A stretch of 64,000 nucleotides of DNA from Bacteroidales bacterium UBA4772 (GTDB taxonomy: Bacteria > Bacteroidota > Bacteroidia > Bacteroidales > VadinHA17): positions 39,963 to 103,962 of the forward strand of contig DHHM01000013.1 of NCBI GenBank assembly GCA_002403305.1. Direction: 5' to 3'. The position numbers and the translations under genes are program-made. How positions within the stretch are numbered: the stretch's first letter is position 1; each line of letters begins with the position of its first letter. The notes under the pieces were generated by a model. That model did not search any database. It was not told the origin of the DNA and saw nothing but the letters and a program-made list of their open reading frames with translations. Shown one piece after another: positions 8,198-21,392 of the stretch.

Positions 8198-8216
8198 GAA
8201 AACAGAGCGGGCACAG

Positions 8217-8765
8217 ATGAGCGAGAATGTCAAAAAGTGGTATGTACTCAGGGCTATTGGCGGCAAGGAGAAGAAGGTAAAGGAATATCTCGAGAGTGAG
8301 ATAGTGCGCCTCAAGCTTCAGGATTACATCACACAGGTGCTGATACCCACCGAAAAGGTCTACCAGATACGGGCCGGAAAAAAGGTAAGCAAAGAGCGTA
8401 CCTTCTTCCCGGGTTATGTCATAGTGGAGGCCGCACTGGTGGGAGAGGTACCCCATGTGCTGCGCAATATACCAAACGTCCTCGGTTTCCTTGGCACACA
8501 GTCGGGAGAACCGACACCGATACGGAAGGCAGAGATAAACCGTATCCTTGGAAAAGTGGATGAACTGGCAGCCAGCGAAGAGGAACTGAATGTGCCGTTC
8601 GTTATCGGCGAGACGGTAAAAGTAATAGACGGACCCTTCAACAGCTTCACAGGAGTGATTGAAGAGGTCAATGAAGAGAAGCGTAAGCTCAAGGTGATGG
8701 TTAAGATCTTCGGACGAAAGACCCCGCTCGAGCTGAGCTTCATGCAGGTAGAGAAAGAAAGTTAG
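8217..8765 (+). CDS. nusG: transcription termination/antitermination factor NusG
   Basis: A 182-residue NusG that binds RNA polymerase and links it to Rho or the ribosome. The N-terminal NGN domain begins KKWYVLRAIGGKEKKVKEYL and contains FFPGYVIVEA; the KOW domain near the C-terminus has GETVKVIDGPFNSFTGVIEE. ATG 8217 (MSENVKKWYV) is chosen over an in-frame ATG 60 bases upstream that lies inside secE. Confidence 0.96.
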   Translation: MSENVKKWYVLRAIGGKEKKVKEYLESEIVRLKLQDYITQVLIPTEKVYQIRAGKKVSKERTFFPGYVIVEAALVGEVPHVLRNIPNVLGFLGTQSGEPTPIRKAEINRILGKVDELAASEEELNVPFVIGETVKVIDGPFNSFTGVIEEVNEEKRKLKVMVKIFGRKTPLELSFMQVEKES

Positions 8766-8853
8766 AGGAAATAAGGAAATTGACAGCCGTGAATTATAAT
8801 GCTTCCTTAAGCGGCAGTCATGCTCTCGCTATAAACAATGCAAATTTTTAATT

Positions 8854-9294
8854 ATGGCAAAAGAAGTTGCTGGATTAATCAAATTACAGATTAAAGGCGG
8901 AGCAGCCAATCCATCTCCACCCGTAGGCCCTGCACTGGGTTCCAAAGGTGTGAATATCATGGAGTTTTGCAAACAGTTCAATGCCCGTACCCAGGACAAG
9001 GCGGGGAAGGTCATACCGGTGATCATCACCGTGTACAAGGACAAGTCGTTTGACTTTGTCACCAAGACCCCCCCCGTTGCAGTTCAGATACTGGAAGCCA
9101 CAAAGGTCAAGAAAGGCTCTGCTGAGCCCAACAGCGCCAAGGTGGCAGCTATATCATGGAACCAGGTAAAGACTATAGCCGAGGATAAAATGCAGGATCT
9201 TAACTGCTTTACACTCGAATCCGCGATGAAGATGGTGGCAGGCACCGCCAGGAGTATGGGTATCACCGTAACAGGTGCATTCCCGGGTAAATAA
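8854..9294 (+). CDS. rplK: 50S ribosomal protein L11
   Basis: L11 (146 residues) binds the GTPase-associated centre of 23S rRNA with the L10-L12 stalk. The N-terminal domain has the conserved GGAANPSPPVGPALG and the C-terminal rRNA-binding domain ends MGITVTGAFPGK. It starts 88 bases after nusG and 18 bases before rplA. Confidence 0.97.
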   Translation: MAKEVAGLIKLQIKGGAANPSPPVGPALGSKGVNIMEFCKQFNARTQDKAGKVIPVIITVYKDKSFDFVTKTPPVAVQILEATKVKKGSAEPNSAKVAAISWNQVKTIAEDKMQDLNCFTLESAMKMVAGTARSMGITVTGAFPGK

Positions 9295-9312
9295 CTAATT
9301 ATGTGAATAGAA

Positions 9313-10008
9313 ATGGCTAAGCTTACCAAGAAACAGAAGTTTGTCCTCGAGAAACTCGAGCACGGCAAACTCTATACTTTATCGGAAGCGGCAGCACTGG
9401 TAAAAGATATCACTACAGTAAAGTTTGATGCCTCGGTCGATATTGACGTAAGGCTGGGAATAGACCCGCGCAAATCGAACCAGATGGTTCGCGGTGTCGT
9501 CTCCCTCCCTCACGGCACAGGCAAGGAGGTCAGGGTTCTTGCCCTGGTTACCCCTGACAAGGAGGACGAAGCAAAAGAGGCAGGCGCTGATCATGTGGGG
9601 CTGGATGAATATGTTGACAAGATCAAGGGCGGCTGGACAGATGTGGATGTTATTATTACCATGCCCTCAGTGATGGGTAAGATAGGTCAGTTGGGACGCC
9701 TGCTGGGTCCCCGTGGTCTGATGCCGAACCCTAAAAGCGGAACGGTGACCATGGAGATAGGTAAGGCTGTAAAAGAGGTTAAGCAGGGCAAGATCGACTT
9801 TAAAGTTGACAAAGCCGGAATTGTCCACGCTTCAATCGGAAAAGTATCCTTCGAACCTCATAAGATCGTTGAAAACGCAAGGGAATTTCTCTCTACGATC
9901 AACAAACTCAAACCCGCCTCTGCAAAAGGTACTTATGTGAGGAGCATCTTCCTTTCAAGTACTATGAGTCCGGGACTGAAGGTTGATCCAAAGAGCCTTG
10001 AAGCTTAA
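9313..10008 (+). CDS. rplA: 50S ribosomal protein L1
   Basis: L1 (231 residues) forms the mobile stalk at the tRNA E site and in many bacteria represses its own mRNA. Typical segments are VRGVVSLPHGTGK, LGPRGLMPNPKSGTV and the C-terminal KGTYVRSIFLSSTMSPG. It lies in the L11-L1-L10-L12 order; no obvious L1-binding mimic was identified upstream. Confidence 0.97.
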   Translation: MAKLTKKQKFVLEKLEHGKLYTLSEAAALVKDITTVKFDASVDIDVRLGIDPRKSNQMVRGVVSLPHGTGKEVRVLALVTPDKEDEAKEAGADHVGLDEYVDKIKGGWTDVDVIITMPSVMGKIGQLGRLLGPRGLMPNPKSGTVTMEIGKAVKEVKQGKIDFKVDKAGIVHASIGKVSFEPHKIVENAREFLSTINKLKPASAKGTYVRSIFLSSTMSPGLKVDPKSLEA

Positions 10009-10033
10009 CTGAACACAGAAATTCAGAGAGATT

Positions 10034-10549
10034 ATGAGAAGAGAAGAGAAATCCGATATCATCAACAGTCTGGCTGAGACTCTGAAAGAGTACAGCCACT
10101 TTTACCTGACTGACACTGCACAGCTCAATGCTGCTGACACCAGCGCCCTCCGCAGGAAGTGTTTCGAGAATCAGATCAAACTGGTTGTCGTCAAAAACAC
10201 CCTCCTCCGCAGAGCACTGGAGCAGACGGGCCTCGAAGTTGGAGAACTTATCTCCGAGCTGAAAGGTGCAACTGCTGTAATGTTCTCGAATAACGGAAAT
10301 ACCCCTGCCAAAATGATCAGGGAGTTCCGTAAATCGCATCCGAAACCCCTGATCAAGGGCGCATTTGTGGAAGAATCAGTATATACCGGTGATAACCTTA
10401 TTGAGACCCTCGCGGCGCTGAAGTCGAGAGAGGAACTCATAGGCGATATCATCATGCTTCTGCAGTCGCCGGCGAAGAACGTAATCTCCGCATTACAATC
10501 GGGCGGTTCGAAAATTCATGGTGTCCTCGACACACTTTCAAAAAAGTAA
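10034..10549 (+). CDS. rplJ: 50S ribosomal protein L10
   Basis: L10 (171 residues) anchors the L7/L12 dimers to the large subunit. It starts MRREEKSDIINSLAETLKEY and carries the LKVVVKNTLLRRAL-type motif, here KLVVVKNTLLRRALEQTGL. Only 25 bases separate it from rplA, leaving no room for the long L10 leader found in some other bacteria, so any feedback control must act elsewhere. Confidence 0.96.
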   Translation: MRREEKSDIINSLAETLKEYSHFYLTDTAQLNAADTSALRRKCFENQIKLVVVKNTLLRRALEQTGLEVGELISELKGATAVMFSNNGNTPAKMIREFRKSHPKPLIKGAFVEESVYTGDNLIETLAALKSREELIGDIIMLLQSPAKNVISALQSGGSKIHGVLDTLSKK

Positions 10550-10585
10550 TATTCATTAGTTAATCAAATTAAAATTCATATAGAA

Positions 10586-10963
10586 ATGGCAGATCTTAAG
10601 AAATTTGCAGAAGAGTTGGTGAACTTAACCGTGAAAGAGGTTAACGAGCTTGCGATAATATTGAAAGACGAGTATGGCATTGAGCCCGCAGCAGCAGCAG
10701 TTGCAGTAGCAGCACCGGCAGCAGGCAATGACGCACCTGCAGAAGCAGAGAAGACCAGTTTTGACGTCATCCTCAAGAGTGCAGGTGGCCAGAAGCTTCA
10801 GATCGTTAAGCTTGTGAAGGATCTTACCGGACTCGGTCTGAAAGAAGCCAAAGCAGTAGTTGACGCAGCTCCCGGCGCCGTGAAAGAAGGCGTATCAAAG
10901 GAAGAGGCTGAGAACATTAAGAAAACATTGGAAGAATCAGGAGCTGAAGTTGAACTTAAATAA
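10586..10963 (+). CDS. rplL: 50S ribosomal protein L7/L12
   Basis: L7/L12 (125 residues) is the multi-copy stalk protein that recruits translational GTPases. It has an N-terminal dimerisation domain, an Ala-rich hinge at about 31-52, and the C-terminal domain with KLVKDLTGLGLKEAKAVVD. It is followed by a hairpin with a T-run before rpoB. Confidence 0.97.
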   Translation: MADLKKFAEELVNLTVKEVNELAIILKDEYGIEPAAAAVAVAAPAAGNDAPAEAEKTSFDVILKSAGGQKLQIVKLVKDLTGLGLKEAKAVVDAAPGAVKEGVSKEEAENIKKTLEESGAEVELK

Positions 10964-10989
10964 GTTATACCTGATAACCGGGTTTTACA

Positions 10990-11026
10990 GGTTTAGTTCC
11001 GCCACCAGGCGGAGCTAAGCCTTTTT
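10990..11026 (+). terminator. attenuator-like hairpin between rplL and rpoB
   Basis: A 14-bp stem (10990-11003 with 11008-11021, two G-T pairs, loop ACCA) is followed directly by TTTTT (11022-11026), the form of an intrinsic terminator. As rpoB continues on the same strand 35 bases later without an obvious promoter between, partial termination is likely, lowering rpoBC relative to ribosomal proteins. Confidence 0.75.
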
Positions 11027-11061
11027 GTCATTTTTCATAAGTTCACTTAATCCTAAGGTAA

Positions 11062-14871
<3,810 letters not shown>

Positions 14872-14912
14872 TAGAGTCGGGAATAATTCAACAGAAAAAA
14901 ACAGAAAGACAT

Positions 14913-17900
14913 ATGTCATTCAGAAGGGATAACAAACAGAAGACCAGTTACACGAAGATATCTATCGGACTGGCATCGCCCGAAGAGATTCTCGACAAAT
15001 CCAGCGGCGAGGTCCTGAAGCCGGAGACTATCAACTACCGTACCTACAAGCCTGAGCGTGACGGCCTCTTCTGCGAGAGGATTTTCGGTCCGGTGAAGGA
15101 TTACGAGTGCCACTGCGGCAAGTACAAGAGGATACGCTACAAGGGTATCGTGTGCGACAGGTGCGGTGTTGAGGTGACAGAGAAGAAGGTGCGGCGCGAA
15201 CGTATGGGCCACATCTCTCTGGTTGTGCCGGTAGCCCACATATGGTACTTCAGGTCGCTGCCCAACAAGATAGGCTATCTGCTGGGTCTGCCAACCAAGA
15301 AGCTCGACAGCATCATATACTATGAGAAGTATGTGGTCATCAACCCCGGTGTCAAGGCGGTTGACGGTGTCAAATATCTTGACTTCCTCACCGAGGAGGA
15401 GTATATGGAGATCATCGAGACGCTGCCCAAGGAGAACCAGTATCTTGACGATGAGCATCCTGATAAGTTTGTTGCGGAGATGGGAGCCGAGGCTCTCTAC
15501 AAGCTGCTAAACAATCTTGATCTGGACGAGCTCTCATATTCCCTCCGTCACCGTGCCAACTCGGAGACCTCGCAGCAGCGCAAAAGCGAGGCCCTGAAGA
15601 GACTGCAGGTGGTTGAGGCATTCAGGGAATCGAAGAATGTCAACAGACCTGAATGGATGATAGTGAAGATAGTGCCTGTCATCCCCCCGGAGCTGAGACC
15701 GCTCGTTCCACTCGACGGCGGCAGGTTTGCCACCAGCGACCTCAACGACCTCTACCGCAGGGTGATAATACGCAATAACCGTCTCAAGAGACTTATTGAG
15801 ATAAAGGCTCCCGAGGTGATCCTCCGCAATGAAAAGAGGATGCTGCAGGAGGCAGTCGACTCACTGTTTGACAACTCACGCAAGGCCAATGCGGTCAAGA
15901 CCGATGCCAACAGGCCCCTGAAGTCGCTCTCTGACAGCCTCAAGGGCAAGCAGGGACGTTTTCGTCAGAACCTGCTCGGTAAAAGGGTCGACTACTCGGC
16001 ACGTTCGGTGATAGTGGTGGGTCCGGAACTCAAGCTCCATGAGACAGGAATTCCGAAAGACATGGCCGCTGAGCTCTACAAGCCCTTTATTATACGCAAG
16101 CTCATCGAGCGCGGCATAGTCAAGACGGTCAAGAGTGCAAAGAAGATTGTTGACCGTAAGGACCCGGTGGTATGGGATATCCTTGAGAATGTTCTCAAGG
16201 GTCACCCCGTGATGCTTAACCGTGCCCCGACGCTGCACCGGCTGGGTATCCAGGCTTTCCAGCCCAAGCTCATCGAGGGCAAGGCCATACAACTCCATCC
16301 GCTGGTATGTACGGCTTTCAACGCCGACTTCGACGGTGACCAGATGGCTGTTCACCTGCCGCTGGGCAACGCTGCCGTACTCGAGGCACAGATGCTCATG
16401 CTGGCTTCACATAACATCCTCAATCCTGCCAACGGTGCACCTATCACGGTGCCGTCACAGGACATGGTACTGGGGCTCTACTACATCACCAAGGCCCGCA
16501 TGAGCACCGAAAGCATAAAGGTCAAGGGTGAGGGCACTGTCTTCTATTCACCGGAAGAGGTGCGGATAGCATACAATGAAAATAAGATCGACCTCCATGC
16601 CATCATAAAGGTAAAGGTCAATGACATGGTTGACGGCCAGAAGGTCAACCACCTCATAGAGACAACAGTGGGACGGGTGCTCTTCAATGAGTTTGTCCCC
16701 GGGGAGGTGGGATTCATCAATGAACTGCTGACCAAGAAATCACTCAGGGACATCATCGGCAACGTGCTCAAGAAAGCCGGTACCGCCAAGACGGCTGACT
16801 TCCTCGATGCCATCAAGGACCTGGGCTTCCGCATGGCCTTCACCGGCGGACTATCTTTTAATCTTGACGACGTCATCATCCCGAAGGAGAAGGAGATGTT
16901 CGTGCAGGAGGGTTATGAGCAGGTGGAGGAGGTGCTGGCAAACTACAGCATGGGCTTCATCACCAACAATGAGAGGTACAACCAGATTATCGATATCTGG
17001 ACTCATGTGAACGCGCGTCTTACCCAGAGTCTCATGAAGCAGCTGTCAACTGACAAGCAGGGCTTCAACTCGGTATATATGATGCTTGACTCCGGTGCCA
17101 GGGGCTCCAAGGAGCAGATACGCCAGCTCTCCGGCATGAGGGGCCTTATGGCCAAGCCGCAGAAGTCAGGCTCATCAGGCTCGGAGATCATCGAGAACCC
17201 CATCCTCTCAAACTTCAAGGAGGGACTGTCGGTGCTTGAGTACTTCATCTCAACACACGGTGCCCGTAAGGGTCTGGCCGATACCGCCCTCAAGACTGCT
17301 GATGCAGGATACCTGACACGCCGTCTGGTAGACGTATCACAGGATGTGATTATCAATGAGGAGGACTGCGGAACGCTTCGCGGGCTGGTGGCTACTGCCA
17401 TCAAGAACAATGAGGAGGTCGTTGAGTCACTCTATGACAGGATCCTCGGCCGTACAACCGTTCATGACATATACAACCCCCTTACCGGTGAGCTTATCGT
17501 CGAGTCCGGTGAGGAGATAACGGAGGATGTAGCCAACCGCATCGAAGATTCACCCATAGAACAGGTGGAGATTCGGTCAGTGCTCACCTGCGAATCAAAG
17601 AAGGGTGTCTGTGCCAAGTGCTATGGCCGTAACCTGGCAACGGGAAGAATGGTACAGAAGGGCGAGGCCGTGGGCGTGATAGCTGCACAGAGTATCGGGG
17701 AGCCCGGCACACAGCTGACACTGCGTACATTCCACGTCGGAGGTACCGCATCAAACATCACTACCGAGTCAAGCCTTGTGGCCAGGTATGGCGGCATCGC
17801 AGTGATAGAGGAGGTGAGAACCGTCAGCAGGAAAGATCCGGAGAAGGGGAAGGTCGATATCGTCATCGGACGTCTGGGTGAACTGCGCATCGTAGACAAA

Positions 17901-19217
17901 ACCACGGGAATAGCCCTGACGACACATACCATACCTTACGGAAGCAAACTATATATCAAGCCTAACCAGGAGGTAAACAAGGGTGACCTGATCTGCGAAT
18001 GGGATCCGTTCAACGCAGTCATTATCTCCGAGGTGGCCGGTAAGGTAGCCTTTGACTACCTGATAGAAGGGGTGACATTCCGCGAGGAGTCAGACGAGCA
18101 GACAGGATTCAAGGAGAAGGTGATCATTGAGAGCCGTGACAAGACCAAGAACCCGGCCATAAAGATCATGTCTCCTGAGGGCGAGGAGATCAAATCGTAC
18201 AACCTGCCCGTGGGAGCACACCTGGTGACCGACCTTAACAAGCATGTGGTGGCCGGCGATACCATTGTGAAGATCCCCAGGGCTGTTGGTAAATCAGGTG
18301 ACATCACCGGTGGTCTGCCGCGCGTGACGGAGCTGTTTGAGGCACGTAACCCGTCGAACCCCGCCATCGTCACAGAGATAGACGGCGAGGTGACCTACGG
18401 TAAGATAAAGAGGGGTAACAGGGAGATAGCCATCACTTCCAAATCAGGTGAGATGAAGAAGTACCTGGTACCGCTGTCAAAACAGATACTCGTACAGGAA
18501 AATGACTATGTGAGGGCCGGGATACCGCTCTCCGACGGAGCTGTCACCCCTGCCGATATCCTGGCCATCAAGGGCCCGACAAAGGTACAGGAGTACATCG
18601 TCAACGAGATACAGGAGGTCTACCGCCTTCAGGGTGTGAAGATAAATGACAAGCACTTTGAGATCATCGTGAGACAGATGATGCGGAAAGTTGAGATCAT
18701 TGACCCGGGCGACACTAAATTCCTTGAACGACAGGTTGTTGACAAGATTGAGTTCATGGATGAGAACGACTGGGTTTACGGCAAGAAGATTGTACTTGAA
18801 CCGGGAGACAGCCAGACGCTGAGGCCCGGACAGGTGATCACGGCCCGCAAGCTGAGGGATGAAAACTCCCTGCTCAAAAGGCGTGACCTCAAACTGATAG
18901 AGGCAAGGGATGCCATACCGGCAACATCACAGCAGGTACTGCAGGGTATTACCCGCGCTGCCCTTCAGACAAACAGCTTCTTCTCGGCTGCATCATTCCA
19001 GGAGACCACCAAGGTGCTGAATGAAGCGGCCATACTCGGGAAGGTGGACTTCCTTGAGGGGCTGAAGGAGAATGTGATTGTGGGTCACCTGATACCGGCA
19101 GGGACTGGACTGAGGGAATACAACAACATTATTGTCGGATCCCTTGATGACTATGAGATGCTTGTTCATGCCGAGAGGAATCCCAGTGAGGTGGAACAGG
19201 AACAGGAACAGGAATAA
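14913..19217 (+). CDS. rpoC: RNA polymerase beta' subunit
   Basis: RpoC (1434 residues) carries the catalytic centre of RNA polymerase. The N-terminal zinc site uses C66, C68, C81 and C84. The active-site motif NADFDGD is at 470-476, whose three aspartates hold the catalytic Mg. The second zinc site is seen around LTCESKKGVCAKCYG. Trigger-loop-type sequence ARKGLADTALKTADAGYLTRR is present. The C-terminus ends in an acidic EVEQEQEQE tail. The gene precedes the DUF3467 gene by 12 bases, as in other Bacteroidetes. Confidence 0.99.
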   Translation: MSFRRDNKQKTSYTKISIGLASPEEILDKSSGEVLKPETINYRTYKPERDGLFCERIFGPVKDYECHCGKYKRIRYKGIVCDRCGVEVTEKKVRRERMGHISLVVPVAHIWYFRSLPNKIGYLLGLPTKKLDSIIYYEKYVVINPGVKAVDGVKYLDFLTEEEYMEIIETLPKENQYLDDEHPDKFVAEMGAEALYKLLNNLDLDELSYSLRHRANSETSQQRKSEALKRLQVVEAFRESKNVNRPEWMIVKIVPVIPPELRPLVPLDGGRFATSDLNDLYRRVIIRNNRLKRLIEIKAPEVILRNEKRMLQEAVDSLFDNSRKANAVKTDANRPLKSLSDSLKGKQGRFRQNLLGKRVDYSARSVIVVGPELKLHETGIPKDMAAELYKPFIIRKLIERGIVKTVKSAKKIVDRKDPVVWDILENVLKGHPVMLNRAPTLHRLGIQAFQPKLIEGKAIQLHPLVCTAFNADFDGDQMAVHLPLGNAAVLEAQMLMLASHNILNPANGAPITVPSQDMVLGLYYITKARMSTESIKVKGEGTVFYSPEEVRIAYNENKIDLHAIIKVKVNDMVDGQKVNHLIETTVGRVLFNEFVPGEVGFINELLTKKSLRDIIGNVLKKAGTAKTADFLDAIKDLGFRMAFTGGLSFNLDDVIIPKEKEMFVQEGYEQVEEVLANYSMGFITNNERYNQIIDIWTHVNARLTQSLMKQLSTDKQGFNSVYMMLDSGARGSKEQIRQLSGMRGLMAKPQKSGSSGSEIIENPILSNFKEGLSVLEYFISTHGARKGLADTALKTADAGYLTRRLVDVSQDVIINEEDCGTLRGLVATAIKNNEEVVESLYDRILGRTTVHDIYNPLTGELIVESGEEITEDVANRIEDSPIEQVEIRSVLTCESKKGVCAKCYGRNLATGRMVQKGEAVGVIAAQSIGEPGTQLTLRTFHVGGTASNITTESSLVARYGGIAVIEEVRTVSRKDPEKGKVDIVIGRLGELRIVDKTTGIALTTHTIPYGSKLYIKPNQEVNKGDLICEWDPFNAVIISEVAGKVAFDYLIEGVTFREESDEQTGFKEKVIIESRDKTKNPAIKIMSPEGEEIKSYNLPVGAHLVTDLNKHVVAGDTIVKIPRAVGKSGDITGGLPRVTELFEARNPSNPAIVTEIDGEVTYGKIKRGNREIAITSKSGEMKKYLVPLSKQILVQENDYVRAGIPLSDGAVTPADILAIKGPTKVQEYIVNEIQEVYRLQGVKINDKHFEIIVRQMMRKVEIIDPGDTKFLERQVVDKIEFMDENDWVYGKKIVLEPGDSQTLRPGQVITARKLRDENSLLKRRDLKLIEARDAIPATSQQVLQGITRAALQTNSFFSAASFQETTKVLNEAAILGKVDFLEGLKENVIVGHLIPAGTGLREYNNIIVGSLDDYEMLVHAERNPSEVEQEQEQE

Positions 19218-19229
19218 ATCAACATTGAC

Positions 19230-19547
19230 ATGGAAGATACCAAGAATCCGAACCAGTTTAACATCGAGCTAAGTGAAGAGGTTGCCGAGGGAGTTTATTC
19301 AAACCTGGCAGTGATAACCCACTCGCCGGCTGAATTCGTTATTGACTTCATACGGATCATGCCCGGAGTGCCCAAGTCAAAGGTCAAGTCGAGGATCATA
19401 CTCACGCCTGAACATGCGAAGAGGTTTGTGGCTGCCCTCAATGACAATATCTCCAAGTATGAGGCTGTTCACGGACGCATACGCGAGGTGAAGGGTTCAG
19501 GACCTGTCATGCCTCCCGCGTTCGGAGGACCCACAGCCCAGGCTTGA
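19230..19547 (+). CDS. DUF3467 family protein
   Basis: A 105-residue protein of the DUF3467 family, commonly found just after rpoC in Bacteroidetes. Visible features are ELSEEVAEGVYSNLAVITHS, EFVIDFIRIMPG, and LTPEHAKRFVAALNDNISKYE. No signal peptide or membrane segment is seen, so it is cytoplasmic. Its function is not known; the position suggests something linked to transcription or its control. A strong terminator follows 21 bases after the stop. Confidence 0.88.
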   Translation: MEDTKNPNQFNIELSEEVAEGVYSNLAVITHSPAEFVIDFIRIMPGVPKSKVKSRIILTPEHAKRFVAALNDNISKYEAVHGRIREVKGSGPVMPPAFGGPTAQA

Positions 19548-19568
19548 TTGCCGGGGGACTTAAAATTG

Positions 19569-19602
19569 AGCCGGTTGATCTCTCAACCGGCTTGCTTTTT
19601 TT
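19569..19602 (+). terminator. intrinsic terminator of the rpoBC-DUF3467 operon
   Basis: A perfect 10-bp stem (AGCCGGTTGA at 19569-19578, TCAACCGGCT at 19583-19592) with loop TCTC is followed by TGC and seven T residues. Confidence 0.92.
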
Positions 19603-19652
19603 GCAGAGACGGAAAATAAGCGTTATTTTGCAGGTGATTAACAGCAGAGACC

Positions 19653-20054
19653 ATGAAAAGGGAAAAGATACTTGCCAATTTAGCCATTGTTCTGATAGTG
19701 ACCGCAGGGGTGATTCTGGCGGGAGGCTGCAAGAAACAGCCCAAGTGCGGATGTGACGGTGATGCCCTCGACACACTTGTCAGCACACATGTTTACATCT
19801 CCTATGAGGCCGACAACAACACTGCCCGTTTTACTCCTCTTGGGGATTCCTATTCAATATACTACTTCTGCAACCCTTCCGAGTGGATGAGTGAGCTGAC
19901 CAAGTTCGAGCAGGGCGAGGAGATACTCATCTCGGGCCCCTTCTTTTATGAGTGCAACTACCTCATGAGCAGCAGCAACTCCTACTACTACAATCCCATG
20001 AGGATATACCAGATACAGGTTACCAGCGTGGCGGCCTACGAGTACGGTAAGTGA
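19653..20054 (+). CDS. small hypothetical lipoprotein
   Basis: This 133-residue protein starts with a signal peptide ending in the lipobox LAGGC, so the mature protein should begin at C26 and be membrane-anchored outside the cytoplasm. The mature part is short, rich in Tyr and Ser, with cysteines just after the anchor (KKQPKCGCDGDA) and in YFCNP and YECNY. I do not recognise the family. It lies between the rpoBC terminator and a DUF2520 gene, 37 bases before the latter's GTG start. Confidence 0.65.
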   Translation: MKREKILANLAIVLIVTAGVILAGGCKKQPKCGCDGDALDTLVSTHVYISYEADNNTARFTPLGDSYSIYYFCNPSEWMSELTKFEQGEEILISGPFFYECNYLMSSSNSYYYNPMRIYQIQVTSVAAYEYGK

Positions 20055-20091
20055 TGCTGCTGCCTGTCTCACACCACAAGCCTCATCCGGA

Positions 20092-20874
20092 GTGGCGACA
20101 TACAACATATCATTCATCGGTGCAGGCAATGTAGCCTCCTCGTTATGTGCCGGTCTCGCAGCTGCGGGTCACAGAATAGTCTCAGTAGCCTCTAAAAGCG
20201 GAGACAGTGCCGGTGAACTTGCGGCAGTGACAGGGGCTCAGCATCGAACAGACCTATCCGTTCCCGATAGCTGTGATATTCTGTTCCTTGCCGTTACCGA
20301 TTCCGCCATCGCGGAGGTTGCCGCCAGGGTGGAAATACCCTCCCGCACACTGCTGGTTCACACTGCTGGCAGTGTCTCCCTGGCAGCCCTGGGCAGAGAC
20401 CGCAATGCCGGGGTCTTCTATCCGCTGCAGACCTTCACCAGGGGTTTTTCGCCGGATCTCGGCAAGGTGCCGTTCTTCATCGAGGCTACTGACAGTGATG
20501 CCATGGAGGTGATCAGAGAGCTTGGAAAGAGTGTCGGCGCCGGATCATGGGAGTGCGACTCCCTGCAGAGGTCAAAACTTCATGTGGCAGCCGTTTTTAC
20601 AAATAATTTCTCGAATTTCATGATGACCACCGGCGAGGTCATCGCTGCAGAGGCAGGGTTCGACCCCTCTCTTCTTAAACCCCTGGCAGAAGAGACAATG
20701 CGGAAGGTGCTCCGTATGGGGCCGGTAATGGCACAGACAGGGCCTGCCAAACGAGATGATGAGGGTACGGTGAAAAGTCATATCGATTTGCTATCTTTCT
20801 CACCTGAACACCAGGAACTATACCGGCTGATCAGCAGCATGATCTCCGGACACTATAAAAAAGGCATGATATGA
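20092..20874 (+). CDS. Rossmann-fold DUF2520 oxidoreductase-like protein
   Basis: A 260-residue protein with an N-terminal NAD(P)-binding Rossmann fold (ISFIGAGNVASSLCAGL) and a C-terminal helical domain beginning near SKLHVAAVFTNNFSNFM, the arrangement of F420-dependent NADP reductase-like and DUF2520 proteins. The substrate is unknown. The start is a GTG at 20092. Its stop overlaps the next gene's ATG by 4 bases, so the two are translationally coupled in a four-gene operon ending with maf. Confidence 0.78.
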   Translation: MATYNISFIGAGNVASSLCAGLAAAGHRIVSVASKSGDSAGELAAVTGAQHRTDLSVPDSCDILFLAVTDSAIAEVAARVEIPSRTLLVHTAGSVSLAALGRDRNAGVFYPLQTFTRGFSPDLGKVPFFIEATDSDAMEVIRELGKSVGAGSWECDSLQRSKLHVAAVFTNNFSNFMMTTGEVIAAEAGFDPSLLKPLAEETMRKVLRMGPVMAQTGPAKRDDEGTVKSHIDLLSFSPEHQELYRLISSMISGHYKKGMI

Positions 20875-21392
20875 CCAACTTCAAGGAAGAACTGGACTCC
20901 GTCACAGCATTCGTATTTGACATTGACGGGGTGCTCTCCTCCCAGACGGTTGCCATGTCCGTATGGGGAGTACCGCTGCGGTCGGTCAACCTCAGGGACG
21001 GATACGCCATTCAGCTGGCAGTGAAAAAGGGATACAGGGTTGGCATCATCTCAGGCGCCAATTCCAAAGAGTACCATAAACGACTCAGACTGCTGGGCGT
21101 AAATGATGTTTTTCTCAACTCGCGGACCAAAAGCAAGAGCATGAAGGAACTGGTGGCCCGATGGAATGTGGATCTGAAAAACGTTCTGTACATGGGCGAT
21201 GACATACCTGACATTGAGGTGATGAAGATGGTTGGCCTGCCGGTCTGCCCTGCCGATGCCGACAGCGAGATCAAACAGATATCTGTCTATATATCTGATA
21301 AGCGAGGGGGCGAGGGGTGCGTCCGCGATGTGATAGAGCAGGCACTCAGACTGCATAACAAATGGATGGACCATGAAGCATTCTCGTGGTGA
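20871..21392 (+). CDS. KdsC-like HAD phosphatase
   Basis: A 173-residue HAD-superfamily hydrolase resembling 3-deoxy-D-manno-octulosonate 8-phosphate phosphatase, which acts in the Kdo branch of lipopolysaccharide synthesis. Motif I is FDIDGVLS (nucleophile D17, acid D19), and motif IV is GDDIPDIEVMK. There is no cap domain, as expected for the tetrameric KdsC type. It overlaps the preceding gene by 4 bases and the following one by 20 bases. No other Kdo gene is in the window, so the substrate is inferred only from family resemblance. Confidence 0.83.
   Translation: MTNFKEELDSVTAFVFDIDGVLSSQTVAMSVWGVPLRSVNLRDGYAIQLAVKKGYRVGIISGANSKEYHKRLRLLGVNDVFLNSRTKSKSMKELVARWNVDLKNVLYMGDDIPDIEVMKMVGLPVCPADADSEIKQISVYISDKRGGEGCVRDVIEQALRLHNKWMDHEAFSW

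Noticed and set aside
8771..8800. TTGACA and TATAAT words before rplK as a sigma-70-type promoter
   Set aside because: The two words are only about 9 bases apart, far from the required spacing, and Bacteroidetes promoters have another form.
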